From NCBI GenBank assembly GCA_040756435.1, contig JBFLZD010000001.1, forward strand, positions 1 to 64,000: a stretch of 64,000 bases of DNA, given 5' to 3'. This DNA comes from Spirochaetota bacterium. Lineage in GTDB: Bacteria > Spirochaetota > UBA4802 > UB4802. The notes beneath the pieces are model-generated. The model ran no database searches. It was not told the origin of the DNA and saw only the letters and a list, made by a program, of their open reading frames with translations. Made by a program: the position numbers and the translations under genes. Of the stretch, positions 17,832 through 25,720 are shown piece after piece. How positions within the stretch are numbered: the first letter of the stretch is position 1; every line of letters begins with the position of its first letter.

Positions 17832-19119
17832 AATACAGGAAACCTGTGCAAAACAAAAAAGTCGCTGGTGGGATGTATTTGTTGAGTATGCAATACATAA
17901 AACATATTCATTTAAAAATAATGTTTTTTACGGCGTACGGGAATCAGAAATAAAGGGTTATGGTATCAGGATGAATGTTGATGGCAAAACGGGTTTATCC
18001 TTTTGCAATGATATTGCAATGCTTGACTCTGTTATTGCATATGCGCAAGAAACAGCAAATTATGGGGAAATTGAAGAATATGAACTTCCATCAATGCAAC
18101 CCACTCCTTATGTTGCATGCTATGATGAGAAAATATTTAATAAGAATAGTCAATACTATCTGCATGCATTACAGAAAGTTGTTGATACAATACGTTCTGT
18201 TTACAGTGACTGTATGGTTGATGCAGGCTTAGGGTGTGTGGATGGGTATATGCATCTGGTTAATTCTCAAGGTTTTAATAATGGATACCATTATTCACGG
18301 CACAGGTCAACAATAACTGCCTTGCGAATATTGCCTGATGGAAGCCGTGTGCAGATTTATGAAAGTATTACCTGGAATAGCGATTTTAATATTGATGAGC
18401 TTACTGAACGAATTATACAAAAGCTGGCATTCAGCGAACGCACAGTCAAAATGCCCTTTGGCAATTATAATGTAATTTTTACTCCAAAGGCATTTGGTCA
18501 GATAATGGGTGTGGTTCTGCAGGGTTTGACGGGGCGATCAATTGAACGGGGTATTTCACGGTATATTGGAAAATTTGGTGAAAAGGTTTTTGGTAAGCAG
18601 TTTACGGTGTATGATAATCCGTTAATTGACTTTGCACCGGGAAGCTATCCTTTTGATGATGAAGGAGTTCCGGCTCAGAATAAAACCCTTATTGAAAATG
18701 GGTATGCAAAAACCTATATTGCTCATTTGCAAAGCGCTCATCTTTTGCATACCAATCCTACCGGGAATGCTTCGCGAGGGTATGCTACCTTGCCCCAGGA
18801 AAGTTTTAGCAATATTATTGTAGAACCGGGCACTCTATCCTTTAAAGATATGATAGCACAGATGGGAACAGGGATTATTATAGACCAGTTTATTGGCTTT
18901 GGGCAATCAAATACACTAATGGGTAACTTTTCAGCCAATTTGGATTTAGCTTGGTTGGTTGTACAGGGTGAAGTTAGGGGGCGATTATCAAATTCCATGG
19001 TAAATGATGATGTTACAACGATGTTGAATGATAAAATAGTTCTTTCTTCAGAACGAGAGTGGGGTGGCAATGCCTATCTCCCCTATGTATTGTGCCGTAT
19101 AAATTATTCAACTACATAA
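17800..19119 (+). CDS. tldE: TldE/PmbA-family protease subunit
   Basis: Non-catalytic partner of TldD, 439 residues from a GTG at 17800 with GGAGG at 17790-17794. It shares the fold, with LSRIQETCAKQKSRWWDVF at the start, FTPKAFGQIMGVVLQGLTG where TldD has its zinc helix, and DNPLIDFAPGSYPFDDEGV further on. The HExxxH motif is absent, matching TldE/PmbA. The start lies inside the tldD gene. The heterodimer would be the active protease. Confidence 0.88.
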   Translation: MLEVEKLNLSRIQETCAKQKSRWWDVFVEYAIHKTYSFKNNVFYGVRESEIKGYGIRMNVDGKTGLSFCNDIAMLDSVIAYAQETANYGEIEEYELPSMQPTPYVACYDEKIFNKNSQYYLHALQKVVDTIRSVYSDCMVDAGLGCVDGYMHLVNSQGFNNGYHYSRHRSTITALRILPDGSRVQIYESITWNSDFNIDELTERIIQKLAFSERTVKMPFGNYNVIFTPKAFGQIMGVVLQGLTGRSIERGISRYIGKFGEKVFGKQFTVYDNPLIDFAPGSYPFDDEGVPAQNKTLIENGYAKTYIAHLQSAHLLHTNPTGNASRGYATLPQESFSNIIVEPGTLSFKDMIAQMGTGIIIDQFIGFGQSNTLMGNFSANLDLAWLVVQGEVRGRLSNSMVNDDVTTMLNDKIVLSSEREWGGNAYLPYVLCRINYSTT

Positions 19120-19287
19120 TTTTTTATATAAAAGTTTTGACAAAAAGAGTATATATTTCTTGCTTTTTTAGATAACCCTGTTATGTTTGCGATAGAATAA
19201 AAAGGAATGTGTAAAAAAGGTATAGTTCGTCCGCTTTAAGTGGAAATATTTATTATTTTAAGATTATAAATTTTCAGGAGAAATGCA

Positions 19288-20325
19288 ATGAAGACTAAAA
19301 TTACAGAACTTTTCAAGATTAAGTATCCAATTCTACTTTCAGGTATGAGCTGGATAAGTACGCCCGAACTGGTTGCAGCGGTATCAAATGCTGGCGGACT
19401 TGGTATCCTTGCAACCGGTGTATTGACAGCCGAGCAGACCCGTGAAGCAGTGCGAAGGGTACGGGAACTTACTAAAAAGCCATTTGCAGCAAATGTTACG
19501 CTGTATTTCCCAGGGGCTGAACGCAATGCTGAGGTTCTCATTGAGGAAAAAGTTCCCATCATTAACTATTCGTTAGGTAAAGGCGATAAGATTGCAAAAG
19601 CTGTGCATGCATACGGTGGAAAAGTAATAGCCACTGTTACCACACATAAACATGCACTGGCAGCCCAGCGTGATGGAGCTGATGCCCTGATAGTTACCGG
19701 GTATGAAGCGGCAGGTCATGGTGGAGCAATCACATCGTTGGTGTTAATCCCTGCAATTTCACAGGCAGTAAATATCCCGGTTATTGCAGCCGGTGGCTTT
19801 GCCGATGGCAGGGGGCTTATTGCAGCTCTTGCACTGGGAGCAGAAGGTATATCAATGGGAACCAGGTTTATGAATACCAAGGAAAGCCCTGTGGCTGAAA
19901 GTGCAAAACAGGCAAGTATTAAGAGTGAAGTATACAACACAGTGTATACACCAAAAATAGATGGATTGCCAGCACGCTTCATGAAGTCAAAAGCTGTAGA
20001 GCGTCTTATGCATAAACACCTTAATCCATTCAGTTCGCTTATACGCTCAAAGAAGATTGCTGACATGCTTGGCTATCCATGGTTAAAACTTGCAGTTGGC
20101 ATTATGTTTATGGGTCCACAGCGGGCAATTCAGATGGCACGCATGGCAATTGGGTTTGATGCTTTCAAGATAGGAACCATGGATGGTGATTTTGATAAAG
20201 GTGTTTTACCATTGGGCCAGGTTACCGGCATTATTAATGATACACCAACAGTGAAACAGGTTGTGGATAGAATAATAAAAGAAGCAGTAGAAATTGAAAA
20301 ACAACTGGCAAAAAAGGTTAAATAG
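19288..20325 (+). CDS. Nitronate monooxygenase family flavoprotein (copy 1)
   Basis: FMN-dependent TIM-barrel enzyme of 345 residues. YPILLSGMSWISTPELVAAV, SNAGGLGILATG, ADALIVTGYEAAGHGG and AAGGFADGRGLIAALALGA are the classical NMO/FabK-like motifs; the His of GHGG would be the catalytic base. Related enzymes include enoyl-ACP reductase FabK, so the reaction is not certain. It is followed 54 bp later by an acyl-CoA synthetase and then by a clear paralogue (copy 2). AGGAG at 19277-19281 precedes the ATG. Confidence 0.88.
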   Translation: MKTKITELFKIKYPILLSGMSWISTPELVAAVSNAGGLGILATGVLTAEQTREAVRRVRELTKKPFAANVTLYFPGAERNAEVLIEEKVPIINYSLGKGDKIAKAVHAYGGKVIATVTTHKHALAAQRDGADALIVTGYEAAGHGGAITSLVLIPAISQAVNIPVIAAGGFADGRGLIAALALGAEGISMGTRFMNTKESPVAESAKQASIKSEVYNTVYTPKIDGLPARFMKSKAVERLMHKHLNPFSSLIRSKKIADMLGYPWLKLAVGIMFMGPQRAIQMARMAIGFDAFKIGTMDGDFDKGVLPLGQVTGIINDTPTVKQVVDRIIKEAVEIEKQLAKKVK

Positions 20326-20379
20326 TACATATCGTTTTATACAGTTGCCAATAAAAAATTATTATGGGGTGGGGTATCT

Positions 20380-22209
20380 ATGCAGAAAGCAACACTAGAA
20401 GGGTATAAGGAATTTTGTGCCAGTGAAAGAAGCGTTATCAATATGGTATTATCTCGAGCAAAGCAACGGGGTAATGCAGCCGCATTATCGGGATTTATTG
20501 ATGGCAAAAAGTATAGCTATACCTGGAAAGATCTGACAGGGATAGTTTATGCGATAGCTCATTTTTTAATTTCTAAAGGCCTGCAAAAAGGGGACCGTGT
20601 TGCAATCTTTTCACAGAATTGCCCCGAATGGACATTAGCTGATTTAGGGATTCAGGCTGCAGGGTGTGTCCCGGTACCAATTTATGCAACCAACTCAAAG
20701 GATGAAGCAAAGTATATACTTGACGATGCTTCAATCAAAGCAATCTTTACCGGTGATCAGGAACAGTATGATAAGATTTATCAGATACTACATTCAACCA
20801 GCTTACAGATGATAGTATCTCTTCAAGAAGCTGTGATAGTAAATGGTGAAAATAGCTTTTATTTTCATGAGATAGTAAAAACTGAAGTTGGTGATGGTAA
20901 AAAGACTGTTGATGCCCGTATTAATGAATTATCAAGCAATGACATGCTCACCATAATCTATACTTCGGGAACAACCGGGAATCCTAAAGGTGCGGTACAT
21001 ACGCATGCAAGCTTTTTAGCTGGTATCTATGCATCGGTATTCCGTTTCCCTGAAGCAGGACCGGGTATGGTATCCCTTGCATTTTTGCCCTTAAGCCATG
21101 TGTTTGAACGCATGTGGACATATGGCGTATTGCTGAAAGGTGGTGAAAACAATTATTGCCGTAATCCAAAAGACATTATGGAAATTTTGCCATTGTCAAA
21201 ACCACAGTATATGTGCAGCGTTCCTCGTTTATGGGAAAAGATGTATGCTACAATATTTGACAGGTTAGAAACAGCGCCACCTGCAAAGAAGAAATTGTTT
21301 AACTGGGCAACTACTACAGGTATTGAATATGATACCAGAAAAAGAGCTAAACGATTTATTGGGCCATGGCTTGGTATAAAAAGATTTTTTGCTAATGCCC
21401 TTGTATTGAAGAAGGTACGTCAGATAGTTGGTGGCAATGTATGGGTTTTCCATGTTGGTGGTGCAGCTATGTCAGCTGAGATAAATGCTTTTTTCAATGG
21501 ATTGGGGATCCCGCTGGCTCAGGGGTATGGATTAACAGAATTTTTCCCTGTTGCCGTTGGTACTGCTACCACTGCTTATCCAGGTGTCTGTGGGCCCATT
21601 CTTGATATTGTTGATGTCAGAGTTTCTGATGAGGGTGAAATTCAGTTGAAAGGCCCCATGTGTATGCAGGGGTATTTGAATAAACCTGAAGCAACTAAAG
21701 AAATGTTTACGCAGGATGGCTGGTTTAAAACAGGAGATGTGGGAACCATTGAGGAACATGATGGGAAACTATATATACGCATCACTGACAGGATTAAGGA
21801 CCTTATAATCACTGCAGGAGGTAAAAATATTGCTCCGCAGGTAATTGAAACAATGTTAGGTGAAGACCTCTACATTGAGCAGGTTGTGGTGGTTGGTGAT
21901 GGGCGAAAATATATCAGTGCCCTTATTGTACCCAATTTTGAAATGCTTGGAGAATTTGCAAAATCAAAAGGAATACAATATTCTTCCCGTCAGGAGCTAA
22001 TTTCCAAACCAGAAATTGTTGAATTCTACAACACCAAGATTGAAAAACTTACTGAAAGCCTGGGACAGGTTGAGAAGATCAAAAAGTTTACTTTAATGCC
22101 ACATGAATTCACACAGGAAAACGGTGAGATTACACCAACATTGAAAATTAGACGTAAAGTGATTCAGCAACGATACAGTGACATCATTGATAAGATGTAT
22201 GTGGAATAA
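20380..22209 (+). CDS. Long-chain acyl-CoA synthetase (AMP-forming), copy 1
   Basis: ANL-superfamily adenylating enzyme of 609 residues that activates fatty acids to acyl-CoA. The P-loop-like motif IIYTSGTTGNPKGAVHTH lies near residues 193-210. FLPLSHVFERM, QGYGLTEFFPV, GWFKTGDVG and the C-terminal ITAGGKNIAPQVIE follow in the usual order. It resembles FadD15/FAA1-type synthetases. Lying between the two nitronate-monooxygenase paralogues suggests a shared role in lipid or short-chain acid metabolism. A second synthetase of the same superfamily is at 28443. Confidence 0.9.
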   Translation: MQKATLEGYKEFCASERSVINMVLSRAKQRGNAAALSGFIDGKKYSYTWKDLTGIVYAIAHFLISKGLQKGDRVAIFSQNCPEWTLADLGIQAAGCVPVPIYATNSKDEAKYILDDASIKAIFTGDQEQYDKIYQILHSTSLQMIVSLQEAVIVNGENSFYFHEIVKTEVGDGKKTVDARINELSSNDMLTIIYTSGTTGNPKGAVHTHASFLAGIYASVFRFPEAGPGMVSLAFLPLSHVFERMWTYGVLLKGGENNYCRNPKDIMEILPLSKPQYMCSVPRLWEKMYATIFDRLETAPPAKKKLFNWATTTGIEYDTRKRAKRFIGPWLGIKRFFANALVLKKVRQIVGGNVWVFHVGGAAMSAEINAFFNGLGIPLAQGYGLTEFFPVAVGTATTAYPGVCGPILDIVDVRVSDEGEIQLKGPMCMQGYLNKPEATKEMFTQDGWFKTGDVGTIEEHDGKLYIRITDRIKDLIITAGGKNIAPQVIETMLGEDLYIEQVVVVGDGRKYISALIVPNFEMLGEFAKSKGIQYSSRQELISKPEIVEFYNTKIEKLTESLGQVEKIKKFTLMPHEFTQENGEITPTLKIRRKVIQQRYSDIIDKMYVE

Positions 22210-22325
22210 TGTGTTTAAAATTAGTATTTTTTGTATATAAAATTTTTATTGCTACAATAGTAGTGTAACGGTGTTATGTTTCATGGTTATGAGAATAATA
22301 ATTTTAGTAAATAGGGAGTTATCGT

Positions 22326-23360
22326 ATGAAAACAAGAATTACTGAACTGTTTGGTATTAAATATCCTATCATCCTACCCGGGATGAGCTGGATTAGCACT
22401 CCTGAGCTGGTAGCTGCGGTATGTAATGCAGGTGGTACAGGATATCTGGCAACCGGGCCTCTGACACCGGAACAAACACGGCAGGCTATCAGAAGAATCC
22501 GTGAACTTACTGATAAGCCTTTTGGTGCAGGTTGTACCCTCATTATGCCGGGAGCACGCGAAAATGCGGAAGTCATGCTTGAGGAAAAAGTGCCTATCAT
22601 TAATGTATCATTGGGTAAGTGCGACTGGATTGCAGAGCGTGCACATAAATATGGCGGCAAGGTTATTGCAACTGTAGTTACTGAAAAACATGCTCTGGCA
22701 GCTGAAAAACAGGGTGCTGATGCTCTTCAGGTAACCGGGCACGAAGCTGCTGCTCATGGTGGACAGGTTACCACCTTTGTTCTTGTTCCGGCGATAGTTG
22801 ATAAAGTAAAAATTCCTGTTGTTGCTGTTGGCGGAATAGCAGATGGCCGTGGGATGGCTGCTGCACTGGCGCTTGGTGCTGAGGGTATTGGCATGGGTAC
22901 CCGTTTATCAATGACGAAGGAAAGCCCATTACATAAGAAAACCATTGAAGCACAGCTTAAAGCAGGTATTGAAGATACAATTTATTCCAATAGATTTGAT
23001 GGAATTTACTGCCGTGTATTAAAAACTAAATCAGCTGAAAAAGCTATACGAAAGGGTATGAGTTTGCCTCATGCAGCCTTAGAATCATATAAAATAGCCA
23101 AGATGATGAATATGCCTTATTTCAAATTAGCGTTAGGTGTTATGCTACAGGGGCCAAAGATGATGATTCAACTGGCACATTTTGCTACAGCCTTTGACAA
23201 AATAAAAGTAGCAACGGAAAAGGGCGATCTTGATTATGGTGTACAGCTTATTGGGCAATGCCAGGGCCTTATTAATGATGTACCAACGGTAAAGGAAGTC
23301 ATTGAAAGAACGGTAAAAGAAGCAAAAGCTATATATCAGAAAAATCTGAAAAAATTTTAA
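22326..23360 (+). CDS. Nitronate monooxygenase family flavoprotein (copy 2)
   Basis: Paralogue of the protein at 19288, 344 residues. Near-identical blocks include GMSWISTPELVAAV, EEKVPIIN, YGGKVIATV and ADGRG-AAALALGAEGI. Differences include EAAAHGG in place of EAAGHGG and several Cys residues not in copy 1 (CNAGG, GAGCTL). FMN binding is expected. The ATG is preceded by a GGGAG Shine-Dalgarno at 22315-22319. The gene is followed by a GC-rich inverted repeat that is probably its terminator, now split by a dispersed element. Confidence 0.88.
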   Translation: MKTRITELFGIKYPIILPGMSWISTPELVAAVCNAGGTGYLATGPLTPEQTRQAIRRIRELTDKPFGAGCTLIMPGARENAEVMLEEKVPIINVSLGKCDWIAERAHKYGGKVIATVVTEKHALAAEKQGADALQVTGHEAAAHGGQVTTFVLVPAIVDKVKIPVVAVGGIADGRGMAAALALGAEGIGMGTRLSMTKESPLHKKTIEAQLKAGIEDTIYSNRFDGIYCRVLKTKSAEKAIRKGMSLPHAALESYKIAKMMNMPYFKLALGVMLQGPKMMIQLAHFATAFDKIKVATEKGDLDYGVQLIGQCQGLINDVPTVKEVIERTVKEAKAIYQKNLKKF

Positions 23361-23380
23361 GTGATAAAAGAATATTTATT

Positions 23381-23607
23381 AAAGAAGGGGGCGTCTCAAA
23401 TGAAATAGTGGGGCACGCAATGACCACAGTGTACGTCACTGCGAGCGCATCGCCTGCCCTGAGTGCTTCGACAAGTTCAGTAACCGCCTGTAGAAGGGCG
23501 GCAGTCTCGATACCACGGAAGATGGGATTGCTTCGTCACTTCGTTCCTCGCAATGACAGGAAGGCAAAAGTCATTGCAATGAGGTGTCTTTTGGGCCCCC
23601 CTTCTTT
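23381..23607 (+). terminator. Probable terminator inverted repeat split by a dispersed element
   Basis: AAAGAAGGGGGC (from 23381) and GCCCCCCTTCTTT (ending 23607) are near-perfect inverted repeats 20 bp downstream of the second NMO gene. Together they would form an ordinary terminator stem. The ~200 bp between them is a dispersed repeat element, so the two arms are either an interrupted terminator or the element's own terminal inverted repeats. Confidence 0.5.
23394..23596 (+). mobile_element. Short dispersed repeat element, copy 1
   Basis: About 200 bp that share both ends with the element at 54542-54888. The left end reads TCTCAAA..AAA..GTGG.GC..GCAATGAC. The right end includes a 34-bp block with one difference (23524-23557, ending CGCAATGAC) and ATTGCAATGAGG. 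Inside lies GCTTCGACAAGTTCAGTA, a version of a GCTTCGACRAGCTCAGCA motif. It has no coding capacity worth calling and higher GC than its surroundings. It is probably a nonautonomous mobile or REP-type repeat. Confidence 0.7.
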
Positions 23608-23990
23608 ATATACAGATTTTATGTATATTTTTTCACAGGATATGATTACTATTATTGTAATATAAACGCATTGAGATGATTGAAAAACTAGTTAAATATA
23701 TATTGAACATATTTTCTATATAATAAATAATAAATGGTATTAAAAATGTTACTATATTCTGTGTGATAATCATATTGGATAATATGTAACCTCTTATACA
23801 ACTATCGAAAAAAAATTGCTTAATTTCCTTGACAAAATTATTATGTAAAAATAAGTTTGAACACCAATTTCAAAACAATATATTTTTATTGATTTTTGTT
23901 TCTTGATTAATATAAATACCGTGCTACACTTGTAATCTATATAATTTTTAAGTATAACAGCGAAATAATCAGTATTATAGAGAGGATATA
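23608..23990. promoter_or_regulatory. rplM upstream region with a possible promoter
   Basis: AT-rich stretch before the ribosomal protein operon, with no ORF. A candidate promoter is TTGATT (23903-23908), 16 bp, TACACT (23925-23930), giving a ~60-base leader before the rplM ATG. A second -35-like TTGACA lies near 23830 without a clear -10. No L13-type autoregulatory structure was identified by eye. Confidence 0.4.
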
Positions 23991-24437
23991 ATGGGTATTT
24001 TGCAGCAAACATTTTCTTTAAAAAAATCTCAGATTGAGAAAAAATGGTATATCATTGATGCAGAAGGCAAAGTTTTAGGCAGGCTTGCAGCAGAGATAGC
24101 ACATGTATTGCGGGGGAAACATAAACCTGCATACTCGCCTCACCTTGATATGGGTGATAATGTCATAGTAATAAACGCAGATAAAGTGCTTTTGACAGGC
24201 AAGAAACCACAGGAAAAAGAGTATTTCTTTCATTCTAAATATCCTGGCGGAAGCAGGTTTGTGAATATCAGAAAGATGCTTGAGAAAAAGCCCGAATATA
24301 TATTGTACCATGCAGTAAAAGGTATGATGCCAAAAAACAAATTGGCACGACAGCTAATGGGTAATTTAAAAATATATGCCGGCAGTGACCATCCCCACAA
24401 GGCACAGAAACCTGAACCTTTAGAATTAAAGTTTTAA
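23991..24437 (+). CDS. rplM: 50S ribosomal protein L13
   Basis: Component of the large ribosomal subunit, 148 residues, which is the usual length. [42 protein letters not shown], and the C-terminal [20 protein letters not shown] are diagnostic. It is followed 45 bp downstream by rpsI, the universal bacterial rplM-rpsI pair. GAGAGGA at 23980-23986 is the Shine-Dalgarno. Confidence 0.97.
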   Translation: MGILQQTFSLKKSQIEKKWYIIDAEGKVLGRLAAEIAHVLRGKHKPAYSPHLDMGDNVIVINADKVLLTGKKPQEKEYFFHSKYPGGSRFVNIRKMLEKKPEYILYHAVKGMMPKNKLARQLMGNLKIYAGSDHPHKAQKPEPLELKF

Positions 24438-24482
24438 TGGCTTAAAGAAAATTATTGTTACTAAATAGATGAGGTTATAAAA

Positions 24483-24875
24483 ATGGCAAGTGCAGCAAAT
24501 TATGCAACAGGAAGAAGAAAATCAGCGGTTGCGCGTGTGTGGTTAAAACCGGGAAATGGTACTATAATAATCAATAATAAACCTATAAACGAATATTTCA
24601 GGCGACAAACCCTGGAGTTAGTGGTACGACAGCCACTGGAAGAGGCGGGTGTGCTGAATTCATTTGATGTTGTTGCCACTGTTGATGGTGGAGGATGGAC
24701 AGGGCAGGCGGGCGCTGTTAAGTTAGGTATTGCCCGATGCTTATCAGCACTGGATGAAAAGTATAAAAAATCCATGCGGCAGGCAGGATTCCTTACCAGG
24801 GATTCACGTGAAGTTGAACGCAAAAAATATGGCCAAAAAAAGGCACGGAAAAGATTCCAGTTTTCCAAACGATAA
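24483..24875 (+). CDS. rpsI: 30S ribosomal protein S9
   Basis: Small-subunit protein of 130 residues whose C-terminal tail contacts P-site t[20 protein letters not shown] at the start, [19 protein letters not shown] in the middle, and the basic tail ending FQFSKR are diagnostic. It is second in the rplM-rpsI operon and is followed closely by a strong rho-independent terminator. Confidence 0.97.
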   Translation: MASAANYATGRRKSAVARVWLKPGNGTIIINNKPINEYFRRQTLELVVRQPLEEAGVLNSFDVVATVDGGGWTGQAGAVKLGIARCLSALDEKYKKSMRQAGFLTRDSREVERKKYGQKKARKRFQFSKR

Positions 24876-24901
24876 AAAATGGAATGCAGTATATACTTTA
24901 C

Positions 24902-24929
24902 AAAAAGGATGCCCGGTGGCATCCTTTTT
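24902..24929 (+). terminator. Rho-independent terminator after rpsI
   Basis: Stem GGATGCC (24907-24913), loop CGGT, stem GGCATCC (24918-24924), preceded by five A and followed by five T. It ends the rplM-rpsI operon; the preceding A-run extends the stem. Confidence 0.9.
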
Positions 24930-24964
24930 GTTATATTTGATGAATATCTTTGGTGTGTTATGTT

Positions 24965-25603
24965 ATGATTATACAGGATATTGAATATACTGATCGCTAT
25001 ATTCGGATAACATTGGATACTGGCGAATATTTACGGGTGGACACTGCTTCTGTTCCCTCAGGGTTGCTACGTAGAGGTGGGGCAATTGATATTGATGCAT
25101 ATAATCACTTAAAAGAGGAATCCAGGCTGTTTGAGTGTAAGGAAAAGGCATTATATTATATCAGCATCCGTAGCCGTACTGAGCACGATATAAAAAAATA
25201 TCTTATAAAAAAGGGGTTTGATAAAACTACCATAGGCCGGGTGATACAGTATTTAACTGAACGGGGACTCATTAATGATTATGAATATGCAGTGCACTAT
25301 ATTCAATCAGTCAGGGAACATAAAGTTATTGGCAATAAAATGTTAGAAAAAAAACTTTTTGAAAAGGGTGTTGATAAAGGGATCATCAAAAAGGCTATCA
25401 GGAAAACAGAGAATAAAGAGCCCGATATTGAGCAGGTGTATCAGCTAGCACTAAAAAAGTATAATCAGGTTAAAGAAAAATCCAACGCTACCGTAAAAAT
25501 GGTAGCATTTTTACAACAAAGAGGCTTTAGCTGGGAAATTATAAAAAAAGTTATGAAACGATTTGGTGATGATTATGAAGAAATACATGATATACAGGAA
25601 TAA
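24965..25603 (+). CDS. recX: RecX-family regulatory protein
   Basis: A 212-residue, mostly helical protein that modulates RecA filaments. The body has tandem three-helix repeats, visible as ALYYISIRSRTEHDIKKYL, LTERGLINDYEYAVHYIQS and the C-terminal FLQQRGFSWEIIKKVMKRFG. The length exceeds that of many RecX (~150) because of an N-terminal extension of about 50 residues, common in Firmicute and spirochaete forms. No recA lies in the window. The ATG at 24965 is preferred over the upstream GTG at 24950. Confidence 0.87.
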   Translation: MIIQDIEYTDRYIRITLDTGEYLRVDTASVPSGLLRRGGAIDIDAYNHLKEESRLFECKEKALYYISIRSRTEHDIKKYLIKKGFDKTTIGRVIQYLTERGLINDYEYAVHYIQSVREHKVIGNKMLEKKLFEKGVDKGIIKKAIRKTENKEPDIEQVYQLALKKYNQVKEKSNATVKMVAFLQQRGFSWEIIKKVMKRFGDDYEEIHDIQE

Positions 25604-25720
25604 TTACAGAAGTTATTTTATACATTAGTATAATTAATATTATTGAAATTGTAACATCGTTTTTTTACATTGTTTTGTACATATGAAGGATTTTATTTTT
25701 ATCTACAAGGGATGCACAGT

